Below are positions 17,101 through 26,255 of a stretch of DNA of 49,498 bases, piece by piece. The position numbers were made by a program, and so were the translations under genes. The notes below the pieces were generated by a model. That model had not been told where the DNA came from, made no database searches, and saw only the letters and a program-made list of their open reading frames with translations. How positions within the stretch are numbered: the stretch's first letter is position 1; every line of letters starts with the position of its first letter. The DNA comes from an uncultured Chitinophagaceae bacterium (GTDB taxonomy: Bacteria > Bacteroidota > Bacteroidia > Chitinophagales > Chitinophagaceae). Location: the NCBI GenBank assembly GCA_937862815.1, contig CALMED010000033.1, positions 1 to 49,498 of the forward strand, written 5' to 3'.

Positions 17101-18900
17101 AAGTTCCGGTTCAACAACGACTCCATCGGCGTGGTAACCATCCGGGGCAATTACAACAGCAACTCGGGAGTCATCAACTACAGTGCGGAGTCGGACAACC
17201 TGAACCATGTATTCAGCATCACCGGTAACACCAACATTCTCGACCCCGCCAATATCACCACGGATAATGTGCTGGTATTGAAAAACGAATCTCTCACGGT
17301 GCTCAATCCTTACCTGTCCGTCATCCTCACCGGCATCAGGGGTACCGGCAACGGCATCATCCGCGTAACGGGCAAGGGTAACCGACCCCAACTCATTGGC
17401 AGTGTACGCCTCAACAACACTTCCTTTGTGCTGGATTATACCCGCTGCCGGTACTGGCTGGAAAACGGAACGGTGATCCAGTTCCGCGAAGGCGCAATTG
17501 ACTTTGGCAGCATGAAACTCCGCGACACGCTCAACCGGAGCGCCACATTCAGCGGCATCCTCAACCACCAGTTCTTCAACGAGATGTCGTTCAATCTCCG
17601 CTTCCGGACCGACGACGACCGCAAGGGTATGCTGGTGCTCAACACCACCAAGCGCGACAACGACCTCTTCTACGGCTCCGTGGTGGCCCGGGCTTCAGGC
17701 AGCATCACCGGTCCGGCCAACGACATCCAGCTGCGGCTGCAGGGAGAACCCACCGACAGTTCGCGGCTGCACCTGCTCACGTCCGACACCAAGGTGACCG
17801 GCACAGCCGACTTCATCGTATTCCGGAAATACGGAAGCGAACTGCAGGTCCAAACCGAAATTAAAGAGACCTCCAACATCACCGTGGACCTGGACGTAAC
17901 GGCCAATCCCTACGCGAAAATCTTCCTGATTTTCGACGAACTCACCAACGACGTTATCGAAGGACAGGGTACCGGTTCCATCAACCTGCGGGTGGGCACC
18001 AGCGAACGCACAACGATGACGGGTAATTTTGAAATAACCAATGGTCGTTACAACTTCAACTGGCAAAAACTGATTAGCAAGCCTTTTCTCATCAACAACG
18101 GAACCATCAACTGGAGCGGTGATCCTTACGATGCCCGTATCAATATCGATGCAAAGGTGCTGGTGGAACGGGTAGCCCTGCTGCCGGAACTCACCAACGG
18201 TTGCAGCGATGCCCGCAACGACATCATCGTGGTGGCCAATATGAGCAACACGCTGAAAAACCCCGAGATTAAATTCCGTTTCGAACTCCCGCCGAGTCAC
18301 CCCTGCCGGAACAACCCGCTGACCATGAGCGGCTTTAACCAGTTGTACAACAACCCCGACGAACTCAACCGCCAGGTCATATCTCTCTTACTCATCGGCT
18401 CCTTCATTTCCGGCACCGCCCAACCAGGTATCACCAGCGGCAACATCGGCAGCACCCTTATTACCAACGTTGCGGGTACGCTTTCGGAGTTTATCGCCCA
18501 GCAGGTGACCACCGGCCTTGATGCGGTACTCAAAAACATTCCCGGTATCAAAGACCTGGAACTGGATCCTTACATCACTTTCACACCGGGACTTATCTCC
18601 GGCACGCAGGCGCAGGGCATGGGCTTCCAGGGAACGGGTACCTTTGGATTTACCCGGCGCCTGCTCAACGGACGCATCCTGCTCAAAGCAGGCGGATCGG
18701 TACTGGTGGGAGCCGGCCAGATGGCCACGGTGCAGAACAACAACCAGCTGACACCGGACCTGGCCATCGAGTGGCTGATAACGCCCGACGGCAAGCTCCG
18801 GCTCATCGGCTTCTACCGGACGGTGTTCGACATCCAGCGCCGCAACGACCGTACCGGCGTGAGTTTCTCCTATGTGCGGGAATTTAATAAACTCTGGTAG
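14158..18900 (+). CDS. tamB: TamB-like translocation and assembly module protein (DUF490)
   Basis: A 1580-residue envelope protein. One N-terminal membrane helix (about residues 22-44, LSQLVLVLLLLLATLWVV) is followed by a very long repetitive beta-helical stretch rich in Asn/Asp turns, and by a C-terminal DUF490 domain from about residue 1100. Family members span the periplasm, work with Omp85-type partners in outer-membrane protein insertion, and are implicated in phospholipid transport. No in-frame ATG exists before residue 103, so the helix can only be included by a TTG start (14158, or 14164); upstream the frame is open to a stop at 14104 with no ATG or GTG that I could find. The stop is 3 bp from the ribBA stop on the other strand. 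Confidence 0.88.
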   Translation: MKLEATPRWVNFTLTVLRRITKILSQLVLVLLLLLATLWVVIQFSPVQTWLVKQAARQLSRDLGAEVQVQRVDFSLFKKVLLEGVLVRDQQKDTLAYIGRAGVRMNNWFFLKNKAVIYELTLEDLYARLHRTDSVWNYQFIVDYFAAPSTGKKKTSAFEVQLRKLRFDRIRILQRDEWAGQDLEGNLRSLVLDANRISLQEQRIDINRILVNAPSFAISNYEGRKPPRKGMDENLFHRVNDTIPPEPFLPGWQVLAGSLLINDGVFTNDIRTVRPPYPYFDGEHIRFYDINAGFGNIALSGDSLRAKINLSLREQSGLEVTRLNANFNWHGRGMEFHELLLETPRSRLGNFFALRYNNFNHDMSRFINHVRMEGHFEKSRLHSDDIAFFAPELKDWDDVIELSGNARGTLDHLKGDNIVVTTGKNTRLEGKFTMDGLPDINTTFLDINAASFTTNYSDAALVYPDLRKIKFPAIQKISRLNFSGSFTGYLNDFVTYGTIRTNLGTIVSDINLKLPARADPIYSGKIKTTDFQLGSFLNEPLLGSIDMEGYLRGKGFTTRSLFAEVDGKIRQVEINGYTYRNIEARGIAERKKFDGSLVVNDEHLALNLTGLLDASEDTVVYKLNGMITRLEPRELNLWKKNISFSGMVDFNFRVRRIEDFMGTARISEARLLYNEELLSFDSLFVSNVFIDPENKKLELRSNEFDASLIGDYNIVQLPNLALLYLSNYFPSYIRKPTATVNQQRFDFRLETRDITQFLQLFDVPLRGFDQSEVMGNFDIAENTFNINASVPFFEYNNILFEEVTLNGRSNLSRLYLNGGIREIRLNDSLSLPNTSFTASAQSDTGRVTIRTSASQTLKDANLNARFHTATNGVTITFEPSTLVLSEKTWRIEKEGDFFFGNDNIYSSGIRFSSGVEEIYAYTQPSDLGNKNDLIVELRRVQLGDVMPYLLPDPRLEGSVTGRVDIMNPLGKMQVDARITADKFRFNNDSIGVVTIRGNYNSNSGVINYSAESDNLNHVFSITGNTNILDPANITTDNVLVLKNESLTVLNPYLSVILTGIRGTGNGIIRVTGKGNRPQLIGSVRLNNTSFVLDYTRCRYWLENGTVIQFREGAIDFGSMKLRDTLNRSATFSGILNHQFFNEMSFNLRFRTDDDRKGMLVLNTTKRDNDLFYGSVVARASGSITGPANDIQLRLQGEPTDSSRLHLLTSDTKVTGTADFIVFRKYGSELQVQTEIKETSNITVDLDVTANPYAKIFLIFDELTNDVIEGQGTGSINLRVGTSERTTMTGNFEITNGRYNFNWQKLISKPFLINNGTINWSGDPYDARINIDAKVLVERVALLPELTNGCSDARNDIIVVANMSNTLKNPEIKFRFELPPSHPCRNNPLTMSGFNQLYNNPDELNRQVISLLLIGSFISGTAQPGITSGNIGSTLITNVAGTLSEFIAQQVTTGLDAVLKNIPGIKDLELDPYITFTPGLISGTQAQGMGFQGTGTFGFTRRLLNGRILLKAGGSVLVGAGQMATVQNNNQLTPDLAIEWLITPDGKLRLIGFYRTVFDIQRRNDRTGVSFSYVREFNKLW

Positions 18901-18903
18901 GGA

Positions 18904-20103
18904 TCACTTCAGGATTTCATGCCCCATTTTGTCGCGCTTGGTTTCGAGGTATTTCTGGTTGTGGGCGTTGGGTGCGATGCGCAGGGGCACCTGCTCTACA
19001 ATCTCCAGTCCATAGCCCAGGATGCCGGCACGTTTCTTGGGATTGTTGCTCATCAGCCGCAGTTGGGTCACACCCAGCGAACGGAGTATCTGGGCCCCTA
19101 CCCCGTAATCGCGGGCATCCATCGGCAGGCCCAGGTGCAGGTTGGCCTCTACCGTATCCATGCCTTCTTCCTGTAATTTATAGGCCTTGAGCTTGTTGAA
19201 CAGTCCGATGCCTCTCCCCTCCTGGTTCATGTACAGCACCACGCCCCGGCCTTCCTGCTCCACCAGTTGCATGGCGCGGTGGAGCTGGTCGCCGCAGTCG
19301 CATCGCAGCGAACCCAGGATATCGCCCGTAAAACAGCTGGAATGCACCCGCACCAGCACCGGTTCGCCGGGCTGCCAGCTGCCCTTCACCAGTGCCAGGT
19401 GTTCCTGGCCGGTCTCTTTTTCGCGGAAAGCCACCAGGTTGAAATGACCGTAAGCCGTGGGCATGTCCACCCGCACGATCTCTTCAATGAGGGAATCGGT
19501 CTTAAGACGGTATTCAATCAGATCCTTAATGGAGATGATGCTGAGGTGGTGCTGCCGGGCAATTTCCTCCAGCTGGGGCAGGCGGGCCATCGTTCCGTCT
19601 TCGTTCATGATCTCCACGAGCACCCCGGCGGGCTCCAGTCCGGCCAGGCGTGCCAGGTCCACCGTAGCCTCCGTATGCCCGGTGCGGCGGAGCACCCCGC
19701 CTTTTTTAGCCCGGAGCGGGAAGATATGGCCGGGACGGCCCAAGGCCTCAGGGCGGGTGGCCGGGTCAATGAGGGCGTGGATGGTCTTGGACCGGTCCTG
19801 GGCCGAAATTCCCGTAGTGGTACCCTCGCCAATCAGGTCCACCGACACCGTAAAAGCCGTTTCGTGGAGCGAGGTGTTGGTGCTGACCATGGGCACCAGG
19901 TCCAGCTCGGCGCATCGTTCCTCGGTGAGGGCGGCACAGATCAGTCCGCGACCATATTTACTCATGAAATTAATCACTTCGGGAGTGGCAAAGCGGGCCG
20001 CCACCACGAAATCGCCTTCATTTTCGCGGTCTTCATCATCCACCACAATCACCATTTTGCCGGTTTTGATGTCTTCGAGGGCACGTTCAATTGTTGCGAG
20101 CAT
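18904..20103 (-). CDS. ribBA: Bifunctional DHBP synthase / GTP cyclohydrolase II
   Basis: A 399-residue fusion catalysing the two entry steps of riboflavin synthesis. The N-terminal RibB half (about 1-203) makes 3,4-dihydroxy-2-butanone 4-phosphate from ribulose 5-phosphate and shows [10 protein letters not shown] and the [14 protein letters not shown] region. The C-terminal RibA half opens GTP and shows the zinc-binding cysteines in [19 protein letters not shown], followed by NQEGRGIGL. Length and order are normal, and both active-site signatures appear intact. No FMN riboswitch is visible in the roughly 195-base divergent gap shared with the TonB receptor gene; a good -7 box is present instead. 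The other riboflavin genes are not in this window. Confidence 0.97.
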   Translation of the reverse strand: MLATIERALEDIKTGKMVIVVDDEDRENEGDFVVAARFATPEVINFMSKYGRGLICAALTEERCAELDLVPMVSTNTSLHETAFTVSVDLIGEGTTTGISAQDRSKTIHALIDPATRPEALGRPGHIFPLRAKKGGVLRRTGHTEATVDLARLAGLEPAGVLVEIMNEDGTMARLPQLEEIARQHHLSIISIKDLIEYRLKTDSLIEEIVRVDMPTAYGHFNLVAFREKETGQEHLALVKGSWQPGEPVLVRVHSSCFTGDILGSLRCDCGDQLHRAMQLVEQEGRGVVLYMNQEGRGIGLFNKLKAYKLQEEGMDTVEANLHLGLPMDARDYGVGAQILRSLGVTQLRLMSNNPKKRAGILGYGLEIVEQVPLRIAPNAHNQKYLETKRDKMGHEILK

Positions 20104-20122
20104 AACGGATGCAGATTTTGCG

Positions 20123-20130
20123 CAAAGTTA
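20123..20130 (-). promoter_or_regulatory. -7 promoter box of ribBA
   Basis: The minus strand reads TAACTTTG, a perfect TAnnTTTG match, 19 bases before the ribBA ATG. No TTTG -33 box is apparent about 20 bases further upstream. Confidence 0.6.
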
Positions 20131-20242
20131 GCTGAAAATCATGCGTTTTTCCCGGTGGGACGGGATTTTGGCCGTTCAGCGTCTTTCTGCAGCTATGGGG
20201 AGAGCAGGCTTGTCTTTTAACTTTATGGATTGTTAATATTTC

Positions 20243-20276
20243 TTTGGGTATATACGGGGAGTTTATCGTTTCTTTG
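20243..20276 (+). promoter_or_regulatory. Promoter of the TonB receptor gene
   Basis: A TTTG -33 candidate (20243-20246) is followed after 22 bases by TTTCTTTG (20269-20276), one mismatch from TAnnTTTG and continuing into GCAC as is common in this phylum. The receptor ATG is at 20299, giving a leader of about 15-20 bases. Confidence 0.5.
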
Positions 20277-20298
20277 CACCTGTAAAAAATTTACATTT

Positions 20299-23200
20299 AT
20301 GTTACAACTCAGAAAACTGCTGCTTACAATCTGCGCCGCCCTTTTGGGCATGGCGGTAACTGCACAGGTTACAACCAGTAGCATTTCAGGAACAGTTAAA
20401 GACAAAAGTGGAAACGCCCTGGAAGGCGCCACCATCACAGCCACACACCTCCCTTCGGGCTCGGTGTACAACACTCTTTCCAAAAAAGGAGGGATTTTTA
20501 ACATCTCCAACGCCCGTATCGGCGGCCCCTACCGCCTGAAAGTGGAATTTGTGGGTCAGAAAGCCTACGAAGTGGAAGGGTTTAACCTCATCCTCGGCGA
20601 TGTGTACGACCTGAACGTCGTAATGGGCGAGGACGTAAAACAAATTACGGAAGTGGTGGTGACCGGCGGCCGTCGTACCGGTGCAACGGAAAAGACCGGC
20701 GCATCCACCAACATCAACCAGCGCATTCTCACCACCATCCCCACCATCAGCCGTTCACTCACCAACTTTACCGCGGTAACTCCCCAGGCTAACGGTACCA
20801 GTTTTGCCGGACGCGATAACCGGATGAACAATATTCAGATTGATGGTGCCAACCTCAACAACAACTTCGGCCTCAGCAGCGACCTGCTGCCCGGCGGTAA
20901 CAACCAGCCCATTTCGCTGGATGCCGTGGAGGAAGTAGCCGTGAATGTATCTCCGTTTGACGTGTGGCAGGGTGGTTTCACCGGTGCCGGTGTAAACGTG
21001 GTTACCAAGAGCGGTACCAACCAATTCAAGGGTAGTGCTTATTACCTGCTCCGCACAGAGCAGATGAACGGCACCCGGATTGGCAACACCAAGCTTACCA
21101 ATCTGGCTGAGCAGACCAACAGGATCATTGGCGCCACCATCGGGGGGCCCATCATTAAGAACAAACTGTTCTTCTTTATCAGCGGCGAGAAGGAAGAAGA
21201 AAGCCGTCCCGGTATTACCGTTACACCACGCGGTGGCTCAGGTACCGGAAACGTATCCAACACTCCGGTTGACTCCCTGCGGAAGCTGGCCAACCACCTC
21301 ATTTCAAAGTACAATTACGACCCGGGAGCTTTTGACAATTTCCCGAATTTCCAGACCAGCAATTATAAAGTGCTGGGCAAGATTGACTGGAACATCAGCA
21401 ACGTGCACAAACTGACCTTGCGTTACCAGGAAACGGTTGGCACCGATGACCGCCAGCTGAACAACACATCCATACCCAATACATCAACTTTCACTCCCCC
21501 CAACGGAACCTCTATTACGGCCTTACCCAACAGCCGTTTCAGTGTGAACTCCATGTCCTTTGCCAACAGCAACTACTTTTTTGAAGACAAGATCCGTTCG
21601 GGCGCACTGGAACTGAACAGTTCGAAGTCGGGCAACTGGGCCAACCAGTTCATTGCTACTTTTTCCCGTATCAGCGCCACCCGCGGATACAATGGACAAA
21701 CCATGCCTGCAGTGGACATATTCAATAACGATGGACGGAACTACATGTCGTTTGGAACCGACCCCTTCTCCAACAACAACCAGGTTAAGAACGACATCGT
21801 TAACATCACCAATAATTTTAAATACTACCGCGGTAAACATACTTTAACGCTTGGTGGCTCGTATGAATACCAAACCGTCGGCAATATGTTTATGCCCGGC
21901 TCGCATGGTCATTACGTCTACAATACACTGGATGACTTTATTAATGACCGCGCCCCCATTTTCTATTCCTACCTCTTCTCGGTAGTACCCGGTAAGGAAG
22001 CCGTATTCTCCGCCGAATTGAAAGTGGGCCAGGCTGCCGCTTACATCCAGGACGACATCAACGTGAGCGACCGTCTGAAGCTGACCGTAGGCCTCCGCGC
22101 CGATGCCCCCATCTACCTCGAGCAACCGCTGGAAAACCCCAACATCACTGCACTGCGTTTCCCCGATGCCAATGGCAACCTCACCAGCTACAATACCGGT
22201 GCATGGCCCAAAAGCCGGGTGCTGCTCAGTCCCCGCGTTGGTTTCCGCTGGGATGTGAACGGCGACAAAAACACCATCATCCGCGGTGGTACCGGTTTGT
22301 TTACCGGCCGCTTCCCCTTCGTGTGGCTGACCAACATGCCCTCCGGAAGCCTGATGTACCAATCGGGTTCGGCTATCACGAATCCTACCATTCTGGCCGG
22401 AATCCGGTATTCCACTCAACTGGATGCGCATAAAAACCTGTTCAATCCCACAGTCGGCGCTATTCCCAATAACGCCAACCTGGTAATGACGGATCCTAAC
22501 TTTAAATTTCCCCAGATCTGGCGGACCAACCTGGCTGTGGATAAGCGTTTCAACAATGGCTGGAGCATTACCCTGGAAGGTATTATCACCAAAGACGTAA
22601 ATGCCATCCGTCTCCGCAACGCCAACCTCCGGGAGCCGGACGCCCGTCTGACAGGTGCTGATAACCGCCAGGCATACGCCAACAGAACAGATGCCGGCCG
22701 TCGCCTCTACAGCAACATTAACACGGCCATTGTACTGGAAAACACCAATCGCGGCGGTGGCATTGTTTTAACGGCCCAGTTAAACAAGGCACTCAGCAAA
22801 GGTTTATCCGCATCGGCCAGTTACACCTACACCGCTGCGTGGGACATCACATCCAACCCCGGATCGCAGGCCAGTTCCACCTGGCAGGGTACTCCTGCTG
22901 TTGGAACTCCCAACACCACGGCACTGGGCATGTCGGGCTTCGCCATCCCCCACCGCTTCATGGCATGGGTGAGCTACCGCAAAGAATACCTGAAGCACCT
23001 GGCCACCACCGTTACCCTCTTCTACGAAGGACGTAACCAGGGCAACTTCAGCTTCACCACCAACGGCGACCTGAACGGCGATGGTATCAGCTCCGACCTG
23101 ATGTACATTCCCAAAAACCGGAATGAGATCAACTTCCTTCCCATCACAGGTGCCAACCCCTGGAGTGTAGACGCCCAGCGCGATGCCCTGGAACAGTACA

Positions 23201-23574
23201 TCAACAACAGCAAGTACCTGCGCAAGCGCCGCGGCCAGTATGCCGAGCGGAATGCCGCCCTGCAGCCCTTTGTACACACTGTGAACCTGCAGGTACAACA
23301 GGACCTGTTCACCAACATCGGCAAGCGAAAGAACACCCTGCGCCTGCAGGCCGACGTGCTGAACTTCCTGAACATGCTGAACAAGAACTGGGGTCACCGC
23401 TTCATCAACACCCTCAGCGGCAACAACCCGCTGCAGGTGGCCAGCGTAACCAACGGCGTTCCTGCTTATCGCATGAGCCTCGTAAGCGGACAGCTCCCCA
23501 CACAGCCCTTCCAGGTAAACCGCAGCCTTTCCAGCACCTGGGGTGCACAAGTGGGTATCCGCTATATCTTCTGA
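20299..23574 (+). CDS. TonB-dependent receptor with N-terminal carboxypeptidase-like domain (Oar type)
   Basis: A 1091-residue outer-membrane transporter. The start at 20299 gives the signal peptide MLQLRKLLLTICAALLGMAVTAQ. Residues 25-110 form a carboxypeptidase-regulatory-like beta-sandwich (GTVKDKSGNALEGATI). A plug domain follows (NNIQIDGANLNNNFG, then GGFTGAGVNVVTKSGTNQFKGSAYY), and a long C-terminal barrel ends in the aromatic GIRYIF. The SGTNQFKGSAYY segment and the DLNGDGISSDLMYIPKN loop are typical of Oar-type receptors, which lack a SusD partner; none is nearby. It has its own promoter and a strong terminator, so it is monocistronic. The ligand is unknown; uptake of large peptides or proteins is a usual guess for this type. 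Confidence 0.92.
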   Translation: MLQLRKLLLTICAALLGMAVTAQVTTSSISGTVKDKSGNALEGATITATHLPSGSVYNTLSKKGGIFNISNARIGGPYRLKVEFVGQKAYEVEGFNLILGDVYDLNVVMGEDVKQITEVVVTGGRRTGATEKTGASTNINQRILTTIPTISRSLTNFTAVTPQANGTSFAGRDNRMNNIQIDGANLNNNFGLSSDLLPGGNNQPISLDAVEEVAVNVSPFDVWQGGFTGAGVNVVTKSGTNQFKGSAYYLLRTEQMNGTRIGNTKLTNLAEQTNRIIGATIGGPIIKNKLFFFISGEKEEESRPGITVTPRGGSGTGNVSNTPVDSLRKLANHLISKYNYDPGAFDNFPNFQTSNYKVLGKIDWNISNVHKLTLRYQETVGTDDRQLNNTSIPNTSTFTPPNGTSITALPNSRFSVNSMSFANSNYFFEDKIRSGALELNSSKSGNWANQFIATFSRISATRGYNGQTMPAVDIFNNDGRNYMSFGTDPFSNNNQVKNDIVNITNNFKYYRGKHTLTLGGSYEYQTVGNMFMPGSHGHYVYNTLDDFINDRAPIFYSYLFSVVPGKEAVFSAELKVGQAAAYIQDDINVSDRLKLTVGLRADAPIYLEQPLENPNITALRFPDANGNLTSYNTGAWPKSRVLLSPRVGFRWDVNGDKNTIIRGGTGLFTGRFPFVWLTNMPSGSLMYQSGSAITNPTILAGIRYSTQLDAHKNLFNPTVGAIPNNANLVMTDPNFKFPQIWRTNLAVDKRFNNGWSITLEGIITKDVNAIRLRNANLREPDARLTGADNRQAYANRTDAGRRLYSNINTAIVLENTNRGGGIVLTAQLNKALSKGLSASASYTYTAAWDITSNPGSQASSTWQGTPAVGTPNTTALGMSGFAIPHRFMAWVSYRKEYLKHLATTVTLFYEGRNQGNFSFTTNGDLNGDGISSDLMYIPKNRNEINFLPITGANPWSVDAQRDALEQYINNSKYLRKRRGQYAERNAALQPFVHTVNLQVQQDLFTNIGKRKNTLRLQADVLNFLNMLNKNWGHRFINTLSGNNPLQVASVTNGVPAYRMSLVSGQLPTQPFQVNRSLSSTWGAQVGIRYIF

Positions 23575-23596
23575 TAAATAACGCCTGTTATAAACT

Positions 23597-23624
23597 AAAA
23601 CCCCGGCCAAAGCCGGGGTTTTTT
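23597..23624 (+). terminator. Rho-independent terminator after the TonB receptor
   Basis: AACCCCGGC (23599-23607) pairs with GCCGGGGTT (23612-23620) around a CAAA loop, extended by flanking A and T residues, and is followed by six T residues. It lies 25 bases after the receptor stop codon. Confidence 0.93.
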
Positions 23625-23725
23625 ATTGCGTATATCTGCAGGAAAATAAGCAGGCTCCGCCAGCCTGGCTAACAGGTATTATTCTGGCAAAAAAGCGATG
23701 AAACTGCAAAAAAGGGAGAAACAAA

Positions 23726-24541
23726 TCAATGATGATGCCGTCCCCAGCCCCACTTCAGAAAATCGGGGAACGCCTGTCCCCAGGTGGCCACATCGTGTTT
23801 GCCATCGGCCAGTTCGAGGTATTTAATGGCCTGTTGGGGATAGCCATGCTCTTCGAGAAGGGCAATGAGGTCGAGTGTATCGTCAATGGAGTCAATCACC
23901 CCGTTGTTGTTGCGGTCCTTGTTTTCATCAAGAGCGCCGGTTTGGAAGAAAAACTGCAGCCAGGGTGCTGCCTCCCCTTCCCGCACCTGGTTGTGCATGA
24001 TGCGGTCGGTTTCATCATTATAGCCATCCTCATAGGCTTTTTGCCGCCACCATAGCGATCCGGAAAAAACACCCACTTTGGTAAACTCGTGCGGATGATT
24101 CCATACAAGATCAAGCGCCATGAGTCCGCCCAGCGAAAAACCGGCAAAGGCCTTCTCCCGGAAATGTGGCAAGTGAAATTCCTTACGAATGAGGGGAAGC
24201 AACTCATTGAACACAAAGCGGGTATAGGCCCCTGCTTTTGAACCCCGCCCCAGGTAGTCGGCCTTCCGGGCAACCCCGTACTCGTTCTTCCGGTCGGGAC
24301 CACAATGAATGCCCACACACACCAGCGGTTCTATCTCCTGGTAGTAGTAGAGATCACCCAGGATTTCATCAAAAGGCATTTTGGGAAGATCCTGCCCGTC
24401 GTTAATGAGGAGGAGACTCATCTGTTCGGGATGCTTGACATGGGAAGGTATGTACACATCCACATCCACCGTTCTGTCGAGGTATCCGGATTCAAGTTCT
24501 GTCCGCACTGCGGGAACCCGCAGCATCGCTTCCTTACGCAT
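23726..24541 (-). CDS. Alpha/beta-hydrolase esterase (putative esterase/EsteraseD-like) with EF-hand-like loop
   Basis: A 271-residue protein without a signal peptide, so probably cytoplasmic. The nucleophile elbow is Gly-Phe-Ser136-Leu-Gly-Gly; the conserved Leu-Ile-Asn-Asp-Gly-Gln-Asp near residue 45 fits the family that includes enterochelin esterase and feruloyl esterase, and the terminal GKHDVATWGQAF supplies the catalytic His. Between strands, residues 209-220 match an EF-hand calcium loop exactly (Asp209, Asn211, Asn213, Gly214, Ile216, Asp217, Asp220), which is unusual for this fold. It diverges, 117 bases apart, from the first ATP-grasp gene and may hydrolyse or trim that pathway's product; this is inference. 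Confidence 0.83.
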   Translation of the reverse strand: MRKEAMLRVPAVRTELESGYLDRTVDVDVYIPSHVKHPEQMSLLLINDGQDLPKMPFDEILGDLYYYQEIEPLVCVGIHCGPDRKNEYGVARKADYLGRGSKAGAYTRFVFNELLPLIRKEFHLPHFREKAFAGFSLGGLMALDLVWNHPHEFTKVGVFSGSLWWRQKAYEDGYNDETDRIMHNQVREGEAAPWLQFFFQTGALDENKDRNNNGVIDSIDDTLDLIALLEEHGYPQQAIKYLELADGKHDVATWGQAFPDFLKWGWGRHHH

Positions 24542-24658
24542 CTTTCAAAAATAGTGAAAAGAGTGATAATTTTTTTGGCCTACGGGTAAGCAGGTTTAAA
24601 AATTGTGGCTTATATTGACAAAGCATACCGCACCATCCATTCTCAACATTATAACCGC

Positions 24659-25618
24659 ATGTTTATGAAAAAAATCGGACTCCTTTTTGGCAAAGAACGT
24701 TCCTTCCCACTGGCCTGTATTGACCGCATCAACAGCAAACAGGTGCCGGGCATCGTGGCCGAGCCCGTGCACATTGACAAAGTGATACAGGGCGAGGGCG
24801 GTGAGTATGCCGTGATCATTGACCGCATCTCCCAGGACGTTCCCTTTTACCGGGCCTTCCTGAAAAATGCGGCGCTAACCGGAACGGCCGTCATCAACAA
24901 TCCCTTCTGGTGGAGTGCCGATGAAAAATTTTTCAACAATGCCCTGGCCACCAAAATCAACGTACCGGTTCCCAAAACGGTGATACTTCCTTCGAAAGAA
25001 CGGCCCGATGACACGAGCGATGATTCCTTTTCCAACCTGGCCTACCCGCTCGACTGGGAAGGCATGTTCCGCTACATCGGCTTCCCGGCTTACATGAAGC
25101 CCTTCGCCGGCGGTGGCTGGAAAAATGTATACAAACTCCGGGATGCCGATGAGTTTTTTGAAAAACACGCCGAAACCGGCCAGCTGGTGATGCTGCTGCA
25201 GGAAGAAATCATCTTTGAAGAATATTACCGCTGCTACTGCATCGGGCGCAAGCACGTTCGCATCATGAGCTACGAACCCCGCAACCCGCACCACCTGCGC
25301 TATGTGGCCGACTTCAGCCCCTCCCGGGAAAAACTGGCCATGATGACCGAAATCGTACTCCGCATCAACAACTACCTCGGCTACGATTTCAACACCGTGG
25401 AACTGGCGCTCCGCGACGGGGTGCCCTATGCCATTGACTTCTGCAACCCCGCCCCCGACGCCGACATTGCCAGCGTGGGACAGGAGAACTTCGACTGGGT
25501 GGTGGAAGCGGCCGCCAGTTATGCCATCGAGCGGGCGCTGGAACACAAAGAAGGCATGGATAATCTCACCTGGGGCGAGTATATTTCACGCAGTGCCAAT
25601 AAAACCACACTGTTCTGA
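24659..25618 (+). CDS. ATP-grasp carboxylate-amine ligase-like protein 1
   Basis: A 319-residue protein; I start it at 24659 (MFMKKIGLLFGKERSFP), with 24665 as an alternative, since the earlier GTG gives an unlikely leader. The N-terminal 100 residues look like a pre-ATP-grasp domain. The ATP-grasp region shows Lys147 in MKPFAGGGWKN (nucleotide-binding Lys and glycine loop), QEEIIFEEYYRCYCIG (a Glu-rich hinge strand) and the metal-binding NTVELALRDGVP...DFCNPAP. These enzymes activate a carboxylate as acyl-phosphate and join it to an amine or thiol. It begins a tight three-gene plus-strand group (gaps of 11 and 5 bases). Substrates are unknown; no precursor peptide gene is seen. Confidence 0.82.
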   Translation: MFMKKIGLLFGKERSFPLACIDRINSKQVPGIVAEPVHIDKVIQGEGGEYAVIIDRISQDVPFYRAFLKNAALTGTAVINNPFWWSADEKFFNNALATKINVPVPKTVILPSKERPDDTSDDSFSNLAYPLDWEGMFRYIGFPAYMKPFAGGGWKNVYKLRDADEFFEKHAETGQLVMLLQEEIIFEEYYRCYCIGRKHVRIMSYEPRNPHHLRYVADFSPSREKLAMMTEIVLRINNYLGYDFNTVELALRDGVPYAIDFCNPAPDADIASVGQENFDWVVEAAASYAIERALEHKEGMDNLTWGEYISRSANKTTLF

Positions 25619-25629
25619 TAAAGGACATC

Positions 25630-26250
25630 ATGTTCACCGAGTTTGACCCGCATACCGACACATTCCGCCAGGTGGAGGAGCCCGATCCCTCGCTGGAATA
25701 CACCTATGCCGATTACCTGAAATGGCGTTTTGAAGAGCGGGTGGAGCTCATCCGCGGCCAACTCATGAAGATGACGGCGCCCAACCGGAAACACCAGGAA
25801 ATTTCTGTGATCCTGTCTACGGCCTTCAGAAATTACCTCAGGCTTCGGTCGTGTAAAATTTATACCGCTCCTTTTGATGTGCGCCTCCCCCGTACAGAGC
25901 AGGGTAGTCCCAAAGAAATTGTTACGGTGGTTCAACCCGACCTCTGTGTTGTATGCGACCTGCACAAACTCGACGAAAAAGGTTGCCTCGGAGCCCCCGA
26001 CCTGGTGGTGGAGATCCTTTCGCCCGGCAACTCCCGCAAGGAAGTGCGCATCAAGTTTGAATTATATGAAGAAGCCGGTGTGAAAGAATACTGGATTGTA
26101 AACCCGGAAGAGCAAAACATCGCGGTGTTCGCGCTGGAGAAAAACGGCCGTTACGGCGGCGCCCGGCTCTTTGCCACCGGCGATTCATTGGCGGCAACTG
26201 CCGTTCCGGGTTTTGTGCTGGATATTACCGAATTATTTCCAACTGAATAA
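25630..26250 (+). CDS. Uma2 family (DUF820) restriction-endonuclease-fold protein
   Basis: A 206-residue protein of the Uma2 family. The PD-(D/E)xK core is seen in VQPDLCVVCD (Asp), then PDLVVEILSPGNSRKEVRIK (Glu and Lys), and YWIVNPEEQNIAVF as the closing strand. The N-terminus has the usual YLKWRFEERVELIRGQLMKM pattern. Family members are abundant in cyanobacteria and Bacteroidota and are suspected nucleases or mobile-element remnants, but few have been tested. The catalytic acids and Lys are retained here. It lies between ATP-grasp 1 and the GCS2 ligase with very short gaps, so it is probably translated with them, although a functional link to ligase chemistry is not evident. Confidence 0.85.
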   Translation: MFTEFDPHTDTFRQVEEPDPSLEYTYADYLKWRFEERVELIRGQLMKMTAPNRKHQEISVILSTAFRNYLRLRSCKIYTAPFDVRLPRTEQGSPKEIVTVVQPDLCVVCDLHKLDEKGCLGAPDLVVEILSPGNSRKEVRIKFELYEEAGVKEYWIVNPEEQNIAVFALEKNGRYGGARLFATGDSLAATAVPGFVLDITELFPTE

Positions 26251-26255
26251 AACGT

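Noticed and set aside
16084..17568. A 494-residue open frame antisense to tamB
   Set aside because: The tamB frame has a clear family pattern; this antisense frame has none and begins nowhere sensible.
20104..20298. FMN riboswitch before ribBA
   Set aside because: The leader is only about 15 bases after the -7 box and shows none of the conserved RFN elements.
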